Made by a program: the position numbers and the translations under genes. Below the pieces are notes generated by a model. It saw only the letters and a list, made by a program, of their open reading frames with translations, did no database searches and was not told the origin of the DNA. Positions 31,227 through 38,026 of a DNA stretch of 45,186 nucleotides are shown piece by piece. Origin of the DNA: an uncultured Bacteroidales bacterium (GTDB lineage: Bacteria > Bacteroidota > Bacteroidia > Bacteroidales > Muribaculaceae); the NCBI GenBank assembly GCA_902792435.1, contig CADAZN010000022.1:1-45186 (forward strand), written 5' to 3'. How positions within the stretch are numbered: the stretch's first letter is position 1; every line of letters begins with the position of its first letter.

Positions 31227-32423
31227 TTAAAGTATCTCGTCCAGCACAGCCTTGTAGTGGCCTTGCATGATTATGTGGTGGTTGCCTATAGGTCTGGTCA
31301 AGAAATACTTCGCAGCGTCCTTGTCATTGAGTTGGATAACTTGCTGAGTGCGGCACAGGTCGGGCTTACCTTGGTTCTCAACGAGAACACCTTCCTCGGC
31401 GAAGTGTCGTCCTAGGCCACCGCTCACCTTGAAGATGGTCACAGGGCCAGGTTTCATGAATCCACGAATTCCCACGCCAATTCCCGACTCAAAGTGAGTG
31501 TCAAGCTCGTAGCTCTCGACCATGTCGAGTGGGATAGTGCAGTGGGCAAACAGCATCTCGCCTGTCTCGGGGTTGATGCGTGCTGGATTGGCCTGGAAGC
31601 CACTCTTGCCGGTCACAGCTTGCGCAATCTTCATCGACAGTAGGGCGGGGATGTCGCCCTCGCAGCCAGCCACGATGCCCTGAGCGTTGAATTTCGCCAA
31701 TGCCACGCAACCGGTGTTCTTAACCGCTGTCAAGAGGTCGAAGCAGCGAATGGTGAAGCCCTGCAGGTCATAGCCCTCAACGATGAGCTTAAGCGCTTCA
31801 TAGATGCGCTCGGCACCTGTCAGCGACTGGCGGATGGTGTCATTAGGCGCTTTCTCGGCGAGGTCGCTATTAATGTCGGCGGGGATGCGGTCCAAAAGCA
31901 TCAGCAGCTCTTCCATGTCAATATTCACAAGCTCAATGCCCAGTTTGTCCTCTATCGTGCGATATTTCGCTTTGCTGGCTATGAGCCAGTCGCTAGGATC
32001 GCCTATCACGCCCAGGCGGCAGCCGTTAAGTTCGCGCATCGCTTTGCCCACCTGCTGCAGCGTGGTGATGCGCCCTTTGATATATTCGTCCGAGCCGTGC
32101 AGAATCTCGCCTTTGAGGCCTCGCTGGCGCAGATACGACAGAATCTCCATCGATGCCGCTAGCGAGTTGCTCTTACCCGTGGTGAGCAGCAAGAAAGGCT
32201 GCTTCGACTGGCGCAGCATGCGAGGCAGTTCATTCTTGAAAAGCCCCTCGGTGCCGCCAGTACGCACATAAATCAGTTCCAGGTCATGACCGCCATAGTC
32301 CTTAAAGTCGTCGCCCATCAGTTGGTACTCGATGCCCAGTCTCCCCAGGAATTCCTGTGTAGCGGCATCCACAGCAGCTGCGTCGTGCAACTGCGACGTG
32401 AGAGTATAAATTGCTGTTGTCAT
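31227..32423 (-). CDS. L-fucose/L-arabinose isomerase-like protein
   Basis: A 398-residue cytosolic protein that resembles the fucose isomerase C-terminal superfamily: the later part has FTIRCFDLLTAVKNTGCVAL, GCEGDIPALLSM and the closing GNHHIIMQGHY, which match the fold and possible Glu/Asp/His metal ligands. The N-terminal part (YVRTGGTEGLF) is distinctive of an uncharacterised Bacteroidales branch. No sugar-use genes are next to it, so the substrate cannot be inferred. A -7 box (TAATTTTG, minus strand, 32455-32448) gives a leader of about 25 nt. Confidence 0.7.
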   Translation of the reverse strand: MTTAIYTLTSQLHDAAAVDAATQEFLGRLGIEYQLMGDDFKDYGGHDLELIYVRTGGTEGLFKNELPRMLRQSKQPFLLLTTGKSNSLAASMEILSYLRQRGLKGEILHGSDEYIKGRITTLQQVGKAMRELNGCRLGVIGDPSDWLIASKAKYRTIEDKLGIELVNIDMEELLMLLDRIPADINSDLAEKAPNDTIRQSLTGAERIYEALKLIVEGYDLQGFTIRCFDLLTAVKNTGCVALAKFNAQGIVAGCEGDIPALLSMKIAQAVTGKSGFQANPARINPETGEMLFAHCTIPLDMVESYELDTHFESGIGVGIRGFMKPGPVTIFKVSGGLGRHFAEEGVLVENQGKPDLCRTQQVIQLNDKDAAKYFLTRPIGNHHIIMQGHYKAVLDEIL

Positions 32424-32447
32424 AGTAGTATGTTTTTATTCAAACTC

Positions 32448-32455
32448 CAAAATTA
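32448..32455 (-). promoter_or_regulatory. -7 promoter element of the sugar-isomerase-like gene
   Basis: TAATTTTG on the minus strand matches the TAnnTTTG consensus 25 bp before the start, in the 70-bp gap after the PgeF-like gene. Confidence 0.55.
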
Positions 32456-32493
32456 GCTATTTCATTTAAAACCACCAAAAGAATTGTATGCTA

Positions 32494-33279
32494 TTATTGT
32501 TTTAGGATTGCGGTGAAGGTGCGGCCGCTGTTGATGCCCAAACGGCGGGCCGAGAAGTAGTGGTCGTGCTCACAACGGCTGCAATGCTCGGGCAGGGTGA
32601 TGTTGCTTGGATTTACTCCAGCTTTTATAAGCACTTGGCGGTTAGCTTCTTGCAAGTTGATGTGCGCTTTGCCTGTCATGGCATTGCGCTTCATGATGGG
32701 CGACATGTCGAAGCCTGCCTGCTCAAATTCTCTAACCACTTCATCGCCAACCTCAAAGCATTCCTGGCAAATGCTCGCACCCATTGTCGCAACGATGTTG
32801 CTGGCATTTGCGCCTAGTTTGCACATCGTCTCAAAGGTTTTTGCCGCAATTTGTCCCACAGTTCCTCGCCATCCCGCATGGGCAATGGCTATAACGCCAT
32901 TCTTGGGGTCGGCAAGGGCGATGGGGACGCAATCGGCGGTGTTCACCCCGATGCACACCCCCGGCAGCTTTGTCACCAGCGCATCAACGCTCTCGAGCGC
33001 CGAGTCTTGCTCTTCGATCGAGGCATCAACGAATTTTTTGTCCAGCACTTTGACATTGGTGCTATGAGTCTGCCTTGGCATAACCAAGTGGTCGAGGTCA
33101 ATGCCCAATTGCTGGCAGAACTGCATGCGAGCGTCAAGCACCTTCAGCGCATCATCGCCAGTGTAGTCACACAGGTTCCACTGCGAGTAAGGGTCATTTT
33201 GGGAGATTTCGCCGCGCTGTGTCTGCCACGCAGTGAAATGGTCGTCGCAGCCTTTCAATATGAGTTTGTCAAGTATCAT
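32494..33279 (-). CDS. pgeF: PgeF/YfiH family protein (multicopper polyphenol oxidase-like, laccase domain)
   Basis: A 261-residue cytosolic protein. Family landmarks are VMPRQTHS, GVNTADCVPIAL, IAHAGWRGTVGQIAAKT and the closing CSRCEHDHYFSARR, with the His, Cys and His that bind Zn. Members have been linked to peptidoglycan editing and to purine nucleoside cleavage. The start at 33279 is chosen because it overlaps the acetyltransferase stop as ATGA and begins the fold (MILDKLILKG). A frame reaching 33495 would add 72 Arg- and Cys-rich residues that are out-of-frame acetyltransferase sequence. Confidence 0.92.
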   Translation of the reverse strand: MILDKLILKGCDDHFTAWQTQRGEISQNDPYSQWNLCDYTGDDALKVLDARMQFCQQLGIDLDHLVMPRQTHSTNVKVLDKKFVDASIEEQDSALESVDALVTKLPGVCIGVNTADCVPIALADPKNGVIAIAHAGWRGTVGQIAAKTFETMCKLGANASNIVATMGASICQECFEVGDEVVREFEQAGFDMSPIMKRNAMTGKAHINLQEANRQVLIKAGVNPSNITLPEHCSRCEHDHYFSARRLGINSGRTFTAILKQ

Positions 33280-33854
33280 AGTATTTTTATTACACGACAA
33301 GGATTGCCCGCAGCAAGCACTCCAGCAGGGATGTCGCTTGTGACCACGCTGCCAGCGCCAATCACGCTGCCGGCACCTATTGTTACCCCAGGGCACACCG
33401 TCACGTTGCCTCCCAGCCACACGTTGTCGCCCACAGTGATGGGCAGTGACCATTGCTTGCCGGCATTTCGGCTCTCGGCATCGAGAGGGTGGCATGGAGT
33501 GTAGAACGAGCAGTTTGGTCCAATGAAAACGTGATTGCCAAAAGTCACCTTGGCCTCATCAAGAATCACCATATTGGTGTTGGCAAAGAAATCTTCACCC
33601 ACTTCGATGTTGAAGCCATAGTCGCAGAAGAAAGGTTGTATCACCTTCAGCCGTTCACCAGTCTTACCAAGTATGCGTTTAATCAGTGCAGTCTTCTCAT
33701 CGTGGTGTGAGGGACGGATGTAGTTGTAGTCGCGGCACATCTCCTGAGTTTCTTGCAGGATGTCGAGCAGCTCGGTGTTGTCGCTTGCATCATAGGGCTC
33801 ACCGCTCATCATCTTCTCAAGTTCGATTAGCTGCTTCTCGTTGAATTGTCTCAT
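33276..33854 (-). CDS. Sugar O-acetyltransferase, maltose/galactoside type
   Basis: A 192-residue left-handed beta-helix acyltransferase. The N-terminal MAC domain is at about 8-60 (MMSGEPYDASD), and hexapeptide repeats run from about 75 (VHF... FIGPNCSFYTPCHPLDAESR, VGDNVWLGGNVTVCPGVTIG, IGAGSVVTSDIPAGVLAAGN). The catalytic His is in CHPLD. It moves acetyl from acetyl-CoA to a sugar hydroxyl. It is the first gene of a two-gene unit with pgeF. A -7 box TAATTTTG (minus strand, 33882-33875) lies 20 bp before the start. Confidence 0.92.
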   Translation of the reverse strand: MRQFNEKQLIELEKMMSGEPYDASDNTELLDILQETQEMCRDYNYIRPSHHDEKTALIKRILGKTGERLKVIQPFFCDYGFNIEVGEDFFANTNMVILDEAKVTFGNHVFIGPNCSFYTPCHPLDAESRNAGKQWSLPITVGDNVWLGGNVTVCPGVTIGAGSVIGAGSVVTSDIPAGVLAAGNPCRVIKIL

Positions 33855-33874
33855 GAATAAGTGGTTTTGTCTTG

Positions 33875-33882
33875 CAAAATTA
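33875..33882 (-). promoter_or_regulatory. -7 promoter element of the acetyltransferase-pgeF unit
   Basis: TAATTTTG on the minus strand matches the consensus 20 bp before the start codon at 33854. Confidence 0.55.
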
Positions 33883-33918
33883 CAAAAAATGTAGGGAAAA
33901 CACTAGCCTTAGGATAGA

Positions 33919-34842
33919 CTAGAACTTTATCAGGAATACTCCTGCTAACATTATTAGGATGCCGGCGATTTGGGCCCAAGATATGTGCTTCTTTGGCGCT
34001 CCAAGCCAGCCATTCCGTTCCATGAAGAGGCTGAGCAGAAATTGGCCAATGAGTAGCGCCATCATAAAGACGCTGACACCAATCAATGGTATGAGCCAGG
34101 CGTTGCCATAGACGATTATTGCACCAAGTAGGCCACCCATCCAAATCCACCAAGGGGCATCGGTGGTAAATGCTCTTTTAATTTTGACCACGCTGCCATT
34201 AATGCAGCAAAACACGATCATTACTACTGTGGCAATAGCAAAAAGTACTGTCGTGGCTTGGATTGCCGAACCGATTACCTGCCCTAGTGAGGCAAGAATT
34301 GCTCCAACCACAGACGAGAGGCATCCTGATAGCACCGCCGCCAGTTGCCAAAGAACCTTTCGCAGTCCGCCATTATCAGTCTTGTTGTTGCTCTTTAGTC
34401 GTGGGATGATGACCACCAAGGTCACGCCCACTATCAGCAACAAGGCTCCGATGGCGCGTTGCCAGCCTAAAGGCATAACTCTAGCCCCAAACCACCCGAA
34501 ATGGTCGATGCACAAGCTGAATATCAGTTGGCTGAACATGGGAATCACCATCGCTTGGAGCTGGCCTAATTCCTTGAAGAGATGGATGGCTATGGTAATG
34601 GTAATGAGTGGGATGACGCCTATAAACCAGCTCCACCAAGGCGCGTCGTGAAAGGCCTGTTGAGAGGGCATCAGTGGGATGGATGCGATGAGCGCGACAA
34701 TGATGAGCACTATGGTTGATACCGCAAAAGATATGAGCGTTGATAATGGGGCTGAACTCACGAGCTGGCGCATGCGTGAGTTGGCTGCCGTCTGGATTGG
34801 GGTGCAAAACCCCAACACGAGTGCTATGAGCGTGTATAACAT
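33919..34842 (-). CDS. DMT-superfamily transporter, YdcZ/DUF606 type
   Basis: A 307-residue inner membrane protein of about ten membrane segments arranged as two halves of five, each starting with a similar pattern (LYTLIALVLGFCTPIQTAANSR in the first half, LWQLAAVLSGCLSSVVGAIL in the second). It matches the DMT_YdcZ branch of drug/metabolite transporters; the substrate is unknown. The start at 34842 is preferred since it begins directly at the first membrane segment and lies 35 bp after a -7 box; the frame going to 34920 would run through that promoter. Confidence 0.85.
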   Translation of the reverse strand: MLYTLIALVLGFCTPIQTAANSRMRQLVSSAPLSTLISFAVSTIVLIIVALIASIPLMPSQQAFHDAPWWSWFIGVIPLITITIAIHLFKELGQLQAMVIPMFSQLIFSLCIDHFGWFGARVMPLGWQRAIGALLLIVGVTLVVIIPRLKSNNKTDNGGLRKVLWQLAAVLSGCLSSVVGAILASLGQVIGSAIQATTVLFAIATVVMIVFCCINGSVVKIKRAFTTDAPWWIWMGGLLGAIIVYGNAWLIPLIGVSVFMMALLIGQFLLSLFMERNGWLGAPKKHISWAQIAGILIMLAGVFLIKF

Positions 34843-34877
34843 TGATAAAAATAGTCTTATAAAAAATAATTCTCTTG

Positions 34878-34915
34878 CAAAATTACAAAGAATAAAGGAA
34901 TTATCACTATATTTG
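34878..34915. promoter_or_regulatory. Divergent promoters of the YdcZ-type and DUF362 genes
   Basis: On the minus strand TAATTTTG (34885-34878) serves the transporter. On the plus strand TATATTTG (34908-34915) serves the DUF362 gene with a leader of about 30 nt. The two -7 boxes stand back to back within 40 bp. Confidence 0.6.
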
Positions 34916-34947
34916 CACAAGAATATAAACCCAATAATATCATAACA

Positions 34948-35907
34948 ATGAAAAAGACATTATTATTATTTTTAGTAGCACTCACTGTTGTGCTAGCACA
35001 AGCTCAAAGCAAAGTGTATTTTACACGTGATATCAGTCCCGAGGGACTAGTGAAAATCTATAAGGCACTAGGCGTTGAGGCTTCGGGCCGTGTGGCAGTG
35101 AAAATCTCAACTGGTGAAGGTGGCAATAACCACTATCTCAAGCCCACTCTCATTCGCAATTTGGTTGATGAGGTGAATGGCACTATCGTGGAGTGCAATA
35201 CTGCTTATGGTGGTTCGCGTCAGGACGTGAAGAAGCATTGGCAAACCATCCACGAGCATGGCTTCGACTCAATCTTTGCCGTGGATATTATGGATGAGTA
35301 TGACCAAATTCGCATTCCTATTCAGGACAAAAAGCACCTCAAGTATGACATTGTGGGAGGCCATCTTGCTAACTATGATTTCATGATCAATCTCGCTCAC
35401 TTCAAGGGCCATGCCATGGGCGGCTTTGGTGGAGTTCTGAAAAACGCAAGCATCGGCGTAGCTTCTACTGCTGGTAAAGCTTATATCCATAGCGCAGGAA
35501 AGACCGACGACGCTCAACTTGCGTGGACCAAGGACTACATTGCTGCTGGACCTACTCAAGACCTATTTCTCGAGTCGATGGCTGCAGCTGCCCAAGCGGT
35601 GCACAACTATATGGGTGGACATGTTGTTTATATCGATGTGATGAACAACATGAGTGTTGATTGCGACTGCGACGGCACTCCCGACGCTCCAATGCTCAAG
35701 GATATGGGCATTCTCGCTAGTCTCGACCCCGTTGCTGTTGATCAAGCGTGTCTTGACAAGGTGTTCAATTACAACGGCAAGCCTGGTGATGACAACAAGC
35801 CTCTCATCGAGCGCATCAACCGTCAACACGGCACCTACATCACCGATTACGCCGAGTCTATTGGACTAGGCTCAAAGTCTTACATAATCATTGATATTGA
35901 TAAATAG
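34948..35907 (+). CDS. Secreted DUF362 protein
   Basis: A 319-residue protein with a signal peptide (MKKTLLLFLVALTVVLAQAQ) followed by a DUF362 domain: VAVKISTGEGGNNHYLKP, NLAHFKGHAMGGFGGVLKN, IGVAS and the closing CDCDGTPDAPMLKDMGILAS with LDPVAVDQA. DUF362 proteins are often fused or linked to 4Fe-4S proteins; here no ferredoxin part exists beyond the two cysteines in VDCDCDG. Biochemical function is unknown. It is a single gene with its own promoter and terminator. Confidence 0.88.
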   Translation: MKKTLLLFLVALTVVLAQAQSKVYFTRDISPEGLVKIYKALGVEASGRVAVKISTGEGGNNHYLKPTLIRNLVDEVNGTIVECNTAYGGSRQDVKKHWQTIHEHGFDSIFAVDIMDEYDQIRIPIQDKKHLKYDIVGGHLANYDFMINLAHFKGHAMGGFGGVLKNASIGVASTAGKAYIHSAGKTDDAQLAWTKDYIAAGPTQDLFLESMAAAAQAVHNYMGGHVVYIDVMNNMSVDCDCDGTPDAPMLKDMGILASLDPVAVDQACLDKVFNYNGKPGDDNKPLIERINRQHGTYITDYAESIGLGSKSYIIIDIDK

Positions 35908-35926
35908 GCCTTAATGGCGGCTAAAT

Positions 35927-35964
35927 AAAAAGGGTTCCTTCACTGAAATGAGGGAACCTTTTTT
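35927..35964. terminator. Two-way hairpin terminator between convergent genes
   Basis: AAAAAGGGTTCC pairs with GGAACCTTTTTT with one bulged base, and TCA/TGA pairs inside. A and T runs on the two ends serve the DUF362 gene and the minus-strand gene ending at 35969. Confidence 0.88.
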
Positions 35965-35968
35965 GATA

Positions 35969-36718
35969 TTAAAACTTATAGGTAAGTCCTAGATGGAAAG
36001 AATGCAATGGTCCTTTTTCGCTTTTAACTAAAGGTGTGCCATGCACCACAATATTTCGGCTACCACCATAGATGTCGAGATTACTATAGGTGTATCCCAC
36101 CGAGAACTCCCATTGCTCCTCATATTCTAGCACTAACTCGGCTCTTGCATGCCAGTATAATGTCTTGGCGCCAGAGTTTTTAATGTCTTCTTCGGAGTCA
36201 AATATCAAAACTCTTTCAGTAGAACCCTCAGCTTCATCTCCAAAGATATCCTCTTTTGTGAAAACCTCGAATTTGCTCACAGTTATGCTCTCGTTTGTTG
36301 GTATTGGAATTGTGATTCCCGGCGACAACCTGAGCGAGAGGCCCATTTCATTCTTGCTGAGCATTATTGCTGGTGTTGTGAATTGCAAGCCGGCTTTGAA
36401 TGCAAAACGGTAGGTGGCATCGCGATAATTATTGATTTCCCAGAGGTATTTTTTGTCTTCGTCTTCAACGAATTCAAAGAATTCGACATTGTTATTAATC
36501 TTATTGGAGAATGGAGTTAAGATTAAAAGACCTGCATTGGCGCCTATATAACGGAAAGGACGGTACTCGCCTGTGATCTCCACGTCTAATGAAGGAAATA
36601 TTGACGTGTTTAAGCGCAGCCCTGCGGCTACCTTGCTGTCGTTACTGTAGTCAATATCAAGAGCCCCGGCGTTGAACAATGCCAGACTATACAATATGCT
36701 AATGATAATTTTTCTCAT
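35969..36718 (-). CDS. Predicted outer membrane beta-barrel protein
   Basis: A 249-residue exported protein with a signal peptide (MRKIIISILYSLALFNAGA) and amphipathic strands (LDVEITGEYRPFRYIGANAG, YRFAFKAGLQFTTP, LSLRLSPGITIPIP, HARAELVLEYEEQWEFSVGY), ending HSFHLGLTYKF with a terminal Phe, as in outer membrane barrels. No named family is recognised. It is the last gene of the GH2-M64 operon and overlaps the M64 gene by 4 bp (ATGA), so its job is probably tied to the glycosidase and peptidase. Confidence 0.75.
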   Translation of the reverse strand: MRKIIISILYSLALFNAGALDIDYSNDSKVAAGLRLNTSIFPSLDVEITGEYRPFRYIGANAGLLILTPFSNKINNNVEFFEFVEDEDKKYLWEINNYRDATYRFAFKAGLQFTTPAIMLSKNEMGLSLRLSPGITIPIPTNESITVSKFEVFTKEDIFGDEAEGSTERVLIFDSEEDIKNSGAKTLYWHARAELVLEYEEQWEFSVGYTYSNLDIYGGSRNIVVHGTPLVKSEKGPLHSFHLGLTYKF

Positions 36719-38013
36719 TTGGTGTAGAAGTTGATAATATCCTCTATAGATCTACTGCACACAGGGCAGAAAGTGGGAATCTTCAGGGTCTTCATCATGC
36801 AGTTTGGGGTGGGGCGGTATACACCCTTGAGCACACAGCCAGCACCTTCATAAAGGCCTATAGTTTGGGTGTCGTAGTTCTTGTCGTCGGTGGTGCTTAT
36901 TATGGTCTTGCCGTTAGGCATAAGATCTTTCCACTTGCTATCAAAATTGACCAGAGTGGTGATGTTGGGCGACCAAGGCTCTACATCAAGAGGAAAATCA
37001 TTGGGCTCCTCGCCTTCGTAGGCATATTCATCGGCAAGTCCGGCAAATGAGTGGCCAAACTCATGCACCAGCACTTCGATGAAGAGTTTGTGCTTGGTCA
37101 TCAACAGGTTCAATGTGTTGTAGATGCCTCCTCCGCCATAGCGGTCGGTATTAACCATTACAATGATGTGTTCATAGGGAGTGCCCGCAATAGCGTCGTG
37201 CATCTGCTTTATGCGCAAGGTGGTAAGGTAGCGTGCCATGCCGAAAGTGTCGAAACTTGATCCCATAGCGGTGTTGTGCCACACGCCTTCACTAGGTATT
37301 GAAGGACCGCTATCTTGCGACGGTGTGAGTACTGCTATCACGCGGAATCGGTCGCGCAGGTGCTTATAGGGCTCAAACCCAAAAAGACCTTCCACGCCTT
37401 TCTTGCAATCGGCAAGGTAGTCATTCATCTGTTCTTGGGTGTAACCTTCAGCTACGAAAGCAATGTTGATGACTTTGTCTTTTTGCTTTGGCTCATTGAG
37501 GACTACATACTTGGGGACTTGGTTCCCTTCGCCCTTGTGCACAATTGTGATGTCGGTGGGGTTGACCTTGTGCTCTATGGTTGATGTTACTTGCTGTCGG
37601 TGGTTATATAGGTTAACTGTAACAATTACCGAGTCACGAGGCATAGGAAGCAGTTCCACACATTCAAAGGCCTTAGGGGCTAGATGAGAATCATCAAGGT
37701 CGAGCCATTCCTGGAACAAGGTACTGAAGGTGTGACTATAAATCAGCTTGCCAGTGGCGGCAAGACGCATGTCGATTGTTGCTGCTCCATGCACAGAGAA
37801 ACTAGTGAGGTTTTGTCGCTTTCCATACCAGCCGGGCATGCGGCTCATGCCGTCAACGGCTATCGACTGGCTTTTCACGTTTCCACTTAATATATAGTCT
37901 ACTCTCAGTGTTGAGTCGCTGAAATATTTCTCAAAATCTTGTGCCTGCGCCCCAATCGTCAATGCGATTATGGCAACAGTCAATACTAAATGTTTAAATA
38001 AAAATCTCATCAT
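36715..38013 (-). CDS. Secreted M64-family metallopeptidase (IgA-protease-like)
   Basis: A 432-residue exported zinc peptidase. A signal peptide ends near residue 25 (IGAQAQ). Residues about 25-155 form an N-terminal beta domain, then the peptidase M64 domain (INIAFVAEGYTQEQM) with the zinc motif HEFGHSFAGLADEY (His317, Glu318, His321, and Asp in LADEY). M64 was founded on an IgA-cleaving enzyme of Clostridium ramosum; Bacteroidales members are common and mostly uncharacterised. It lies 13 bp after the GH2 gene and overlaps the outer membrane protein gene. Two start codons in tandem (38013 and 38010) are possible. Confidence 0.92.
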   Translation of the reverse strand: MMRFLFKHLVLTVAIIALTIGAQAQDFEKYFSDSTLRVDYILSGNVKSQSIAVDGMSRMPGWYGKRQNLTSFSVHGAATIDMRLAATGKLIYSHTFSTLFQEWLDLDDSHLAPKAFECVELLPMPRDSVIVTVNLYNHRQQVTSTIEHKVNPTDITIVHKGEGNQVPKYVVLNEPKQKDKVINIAFVAEGYTQEQMNDYLADCKKGVEGLFGFEPYKHLRDRFRVIAVLTPSQDSGPSIPSEGVWHNTAMGSSFDTFGMARYLTTLRIKQMHDAIAGTPYEHIIVMVNTDRYGGGGIYNTLNLLMTKHKLFIEVLVHEFGHSFAGLADEYAYEGEEPNDFPLDVEPWSPNITTLVNFDSKWKDLMPNGKTIISTTDDKNYDTQTIGLYEGAGCVLKGVYRPTPNCMMKTLKIPTFCPVCSRSIEDIINFYTK

Positions 38014-38026
38014 TTACCACTAAAAA

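Noticed and set aside
33280-33495. 72-residue N-terminal extension of the PgeF-like protein
   Set aside because: The extension is Arg/Cys/Trp-rich out-of-frame acetyltransferase sequence; normal family length is reached from 33279.
32851-33504. 217-codon plus-strand frame
   Set aside because: Antisense to pgeF and the acetyltransferase; a by-product of codon bias on the real strand.
34843-34920. Longer start for the YdcZ-type transporter
   Set aside because: It would run through the -7 box of its own promoter and add a polar stretch before the first membrane segment.
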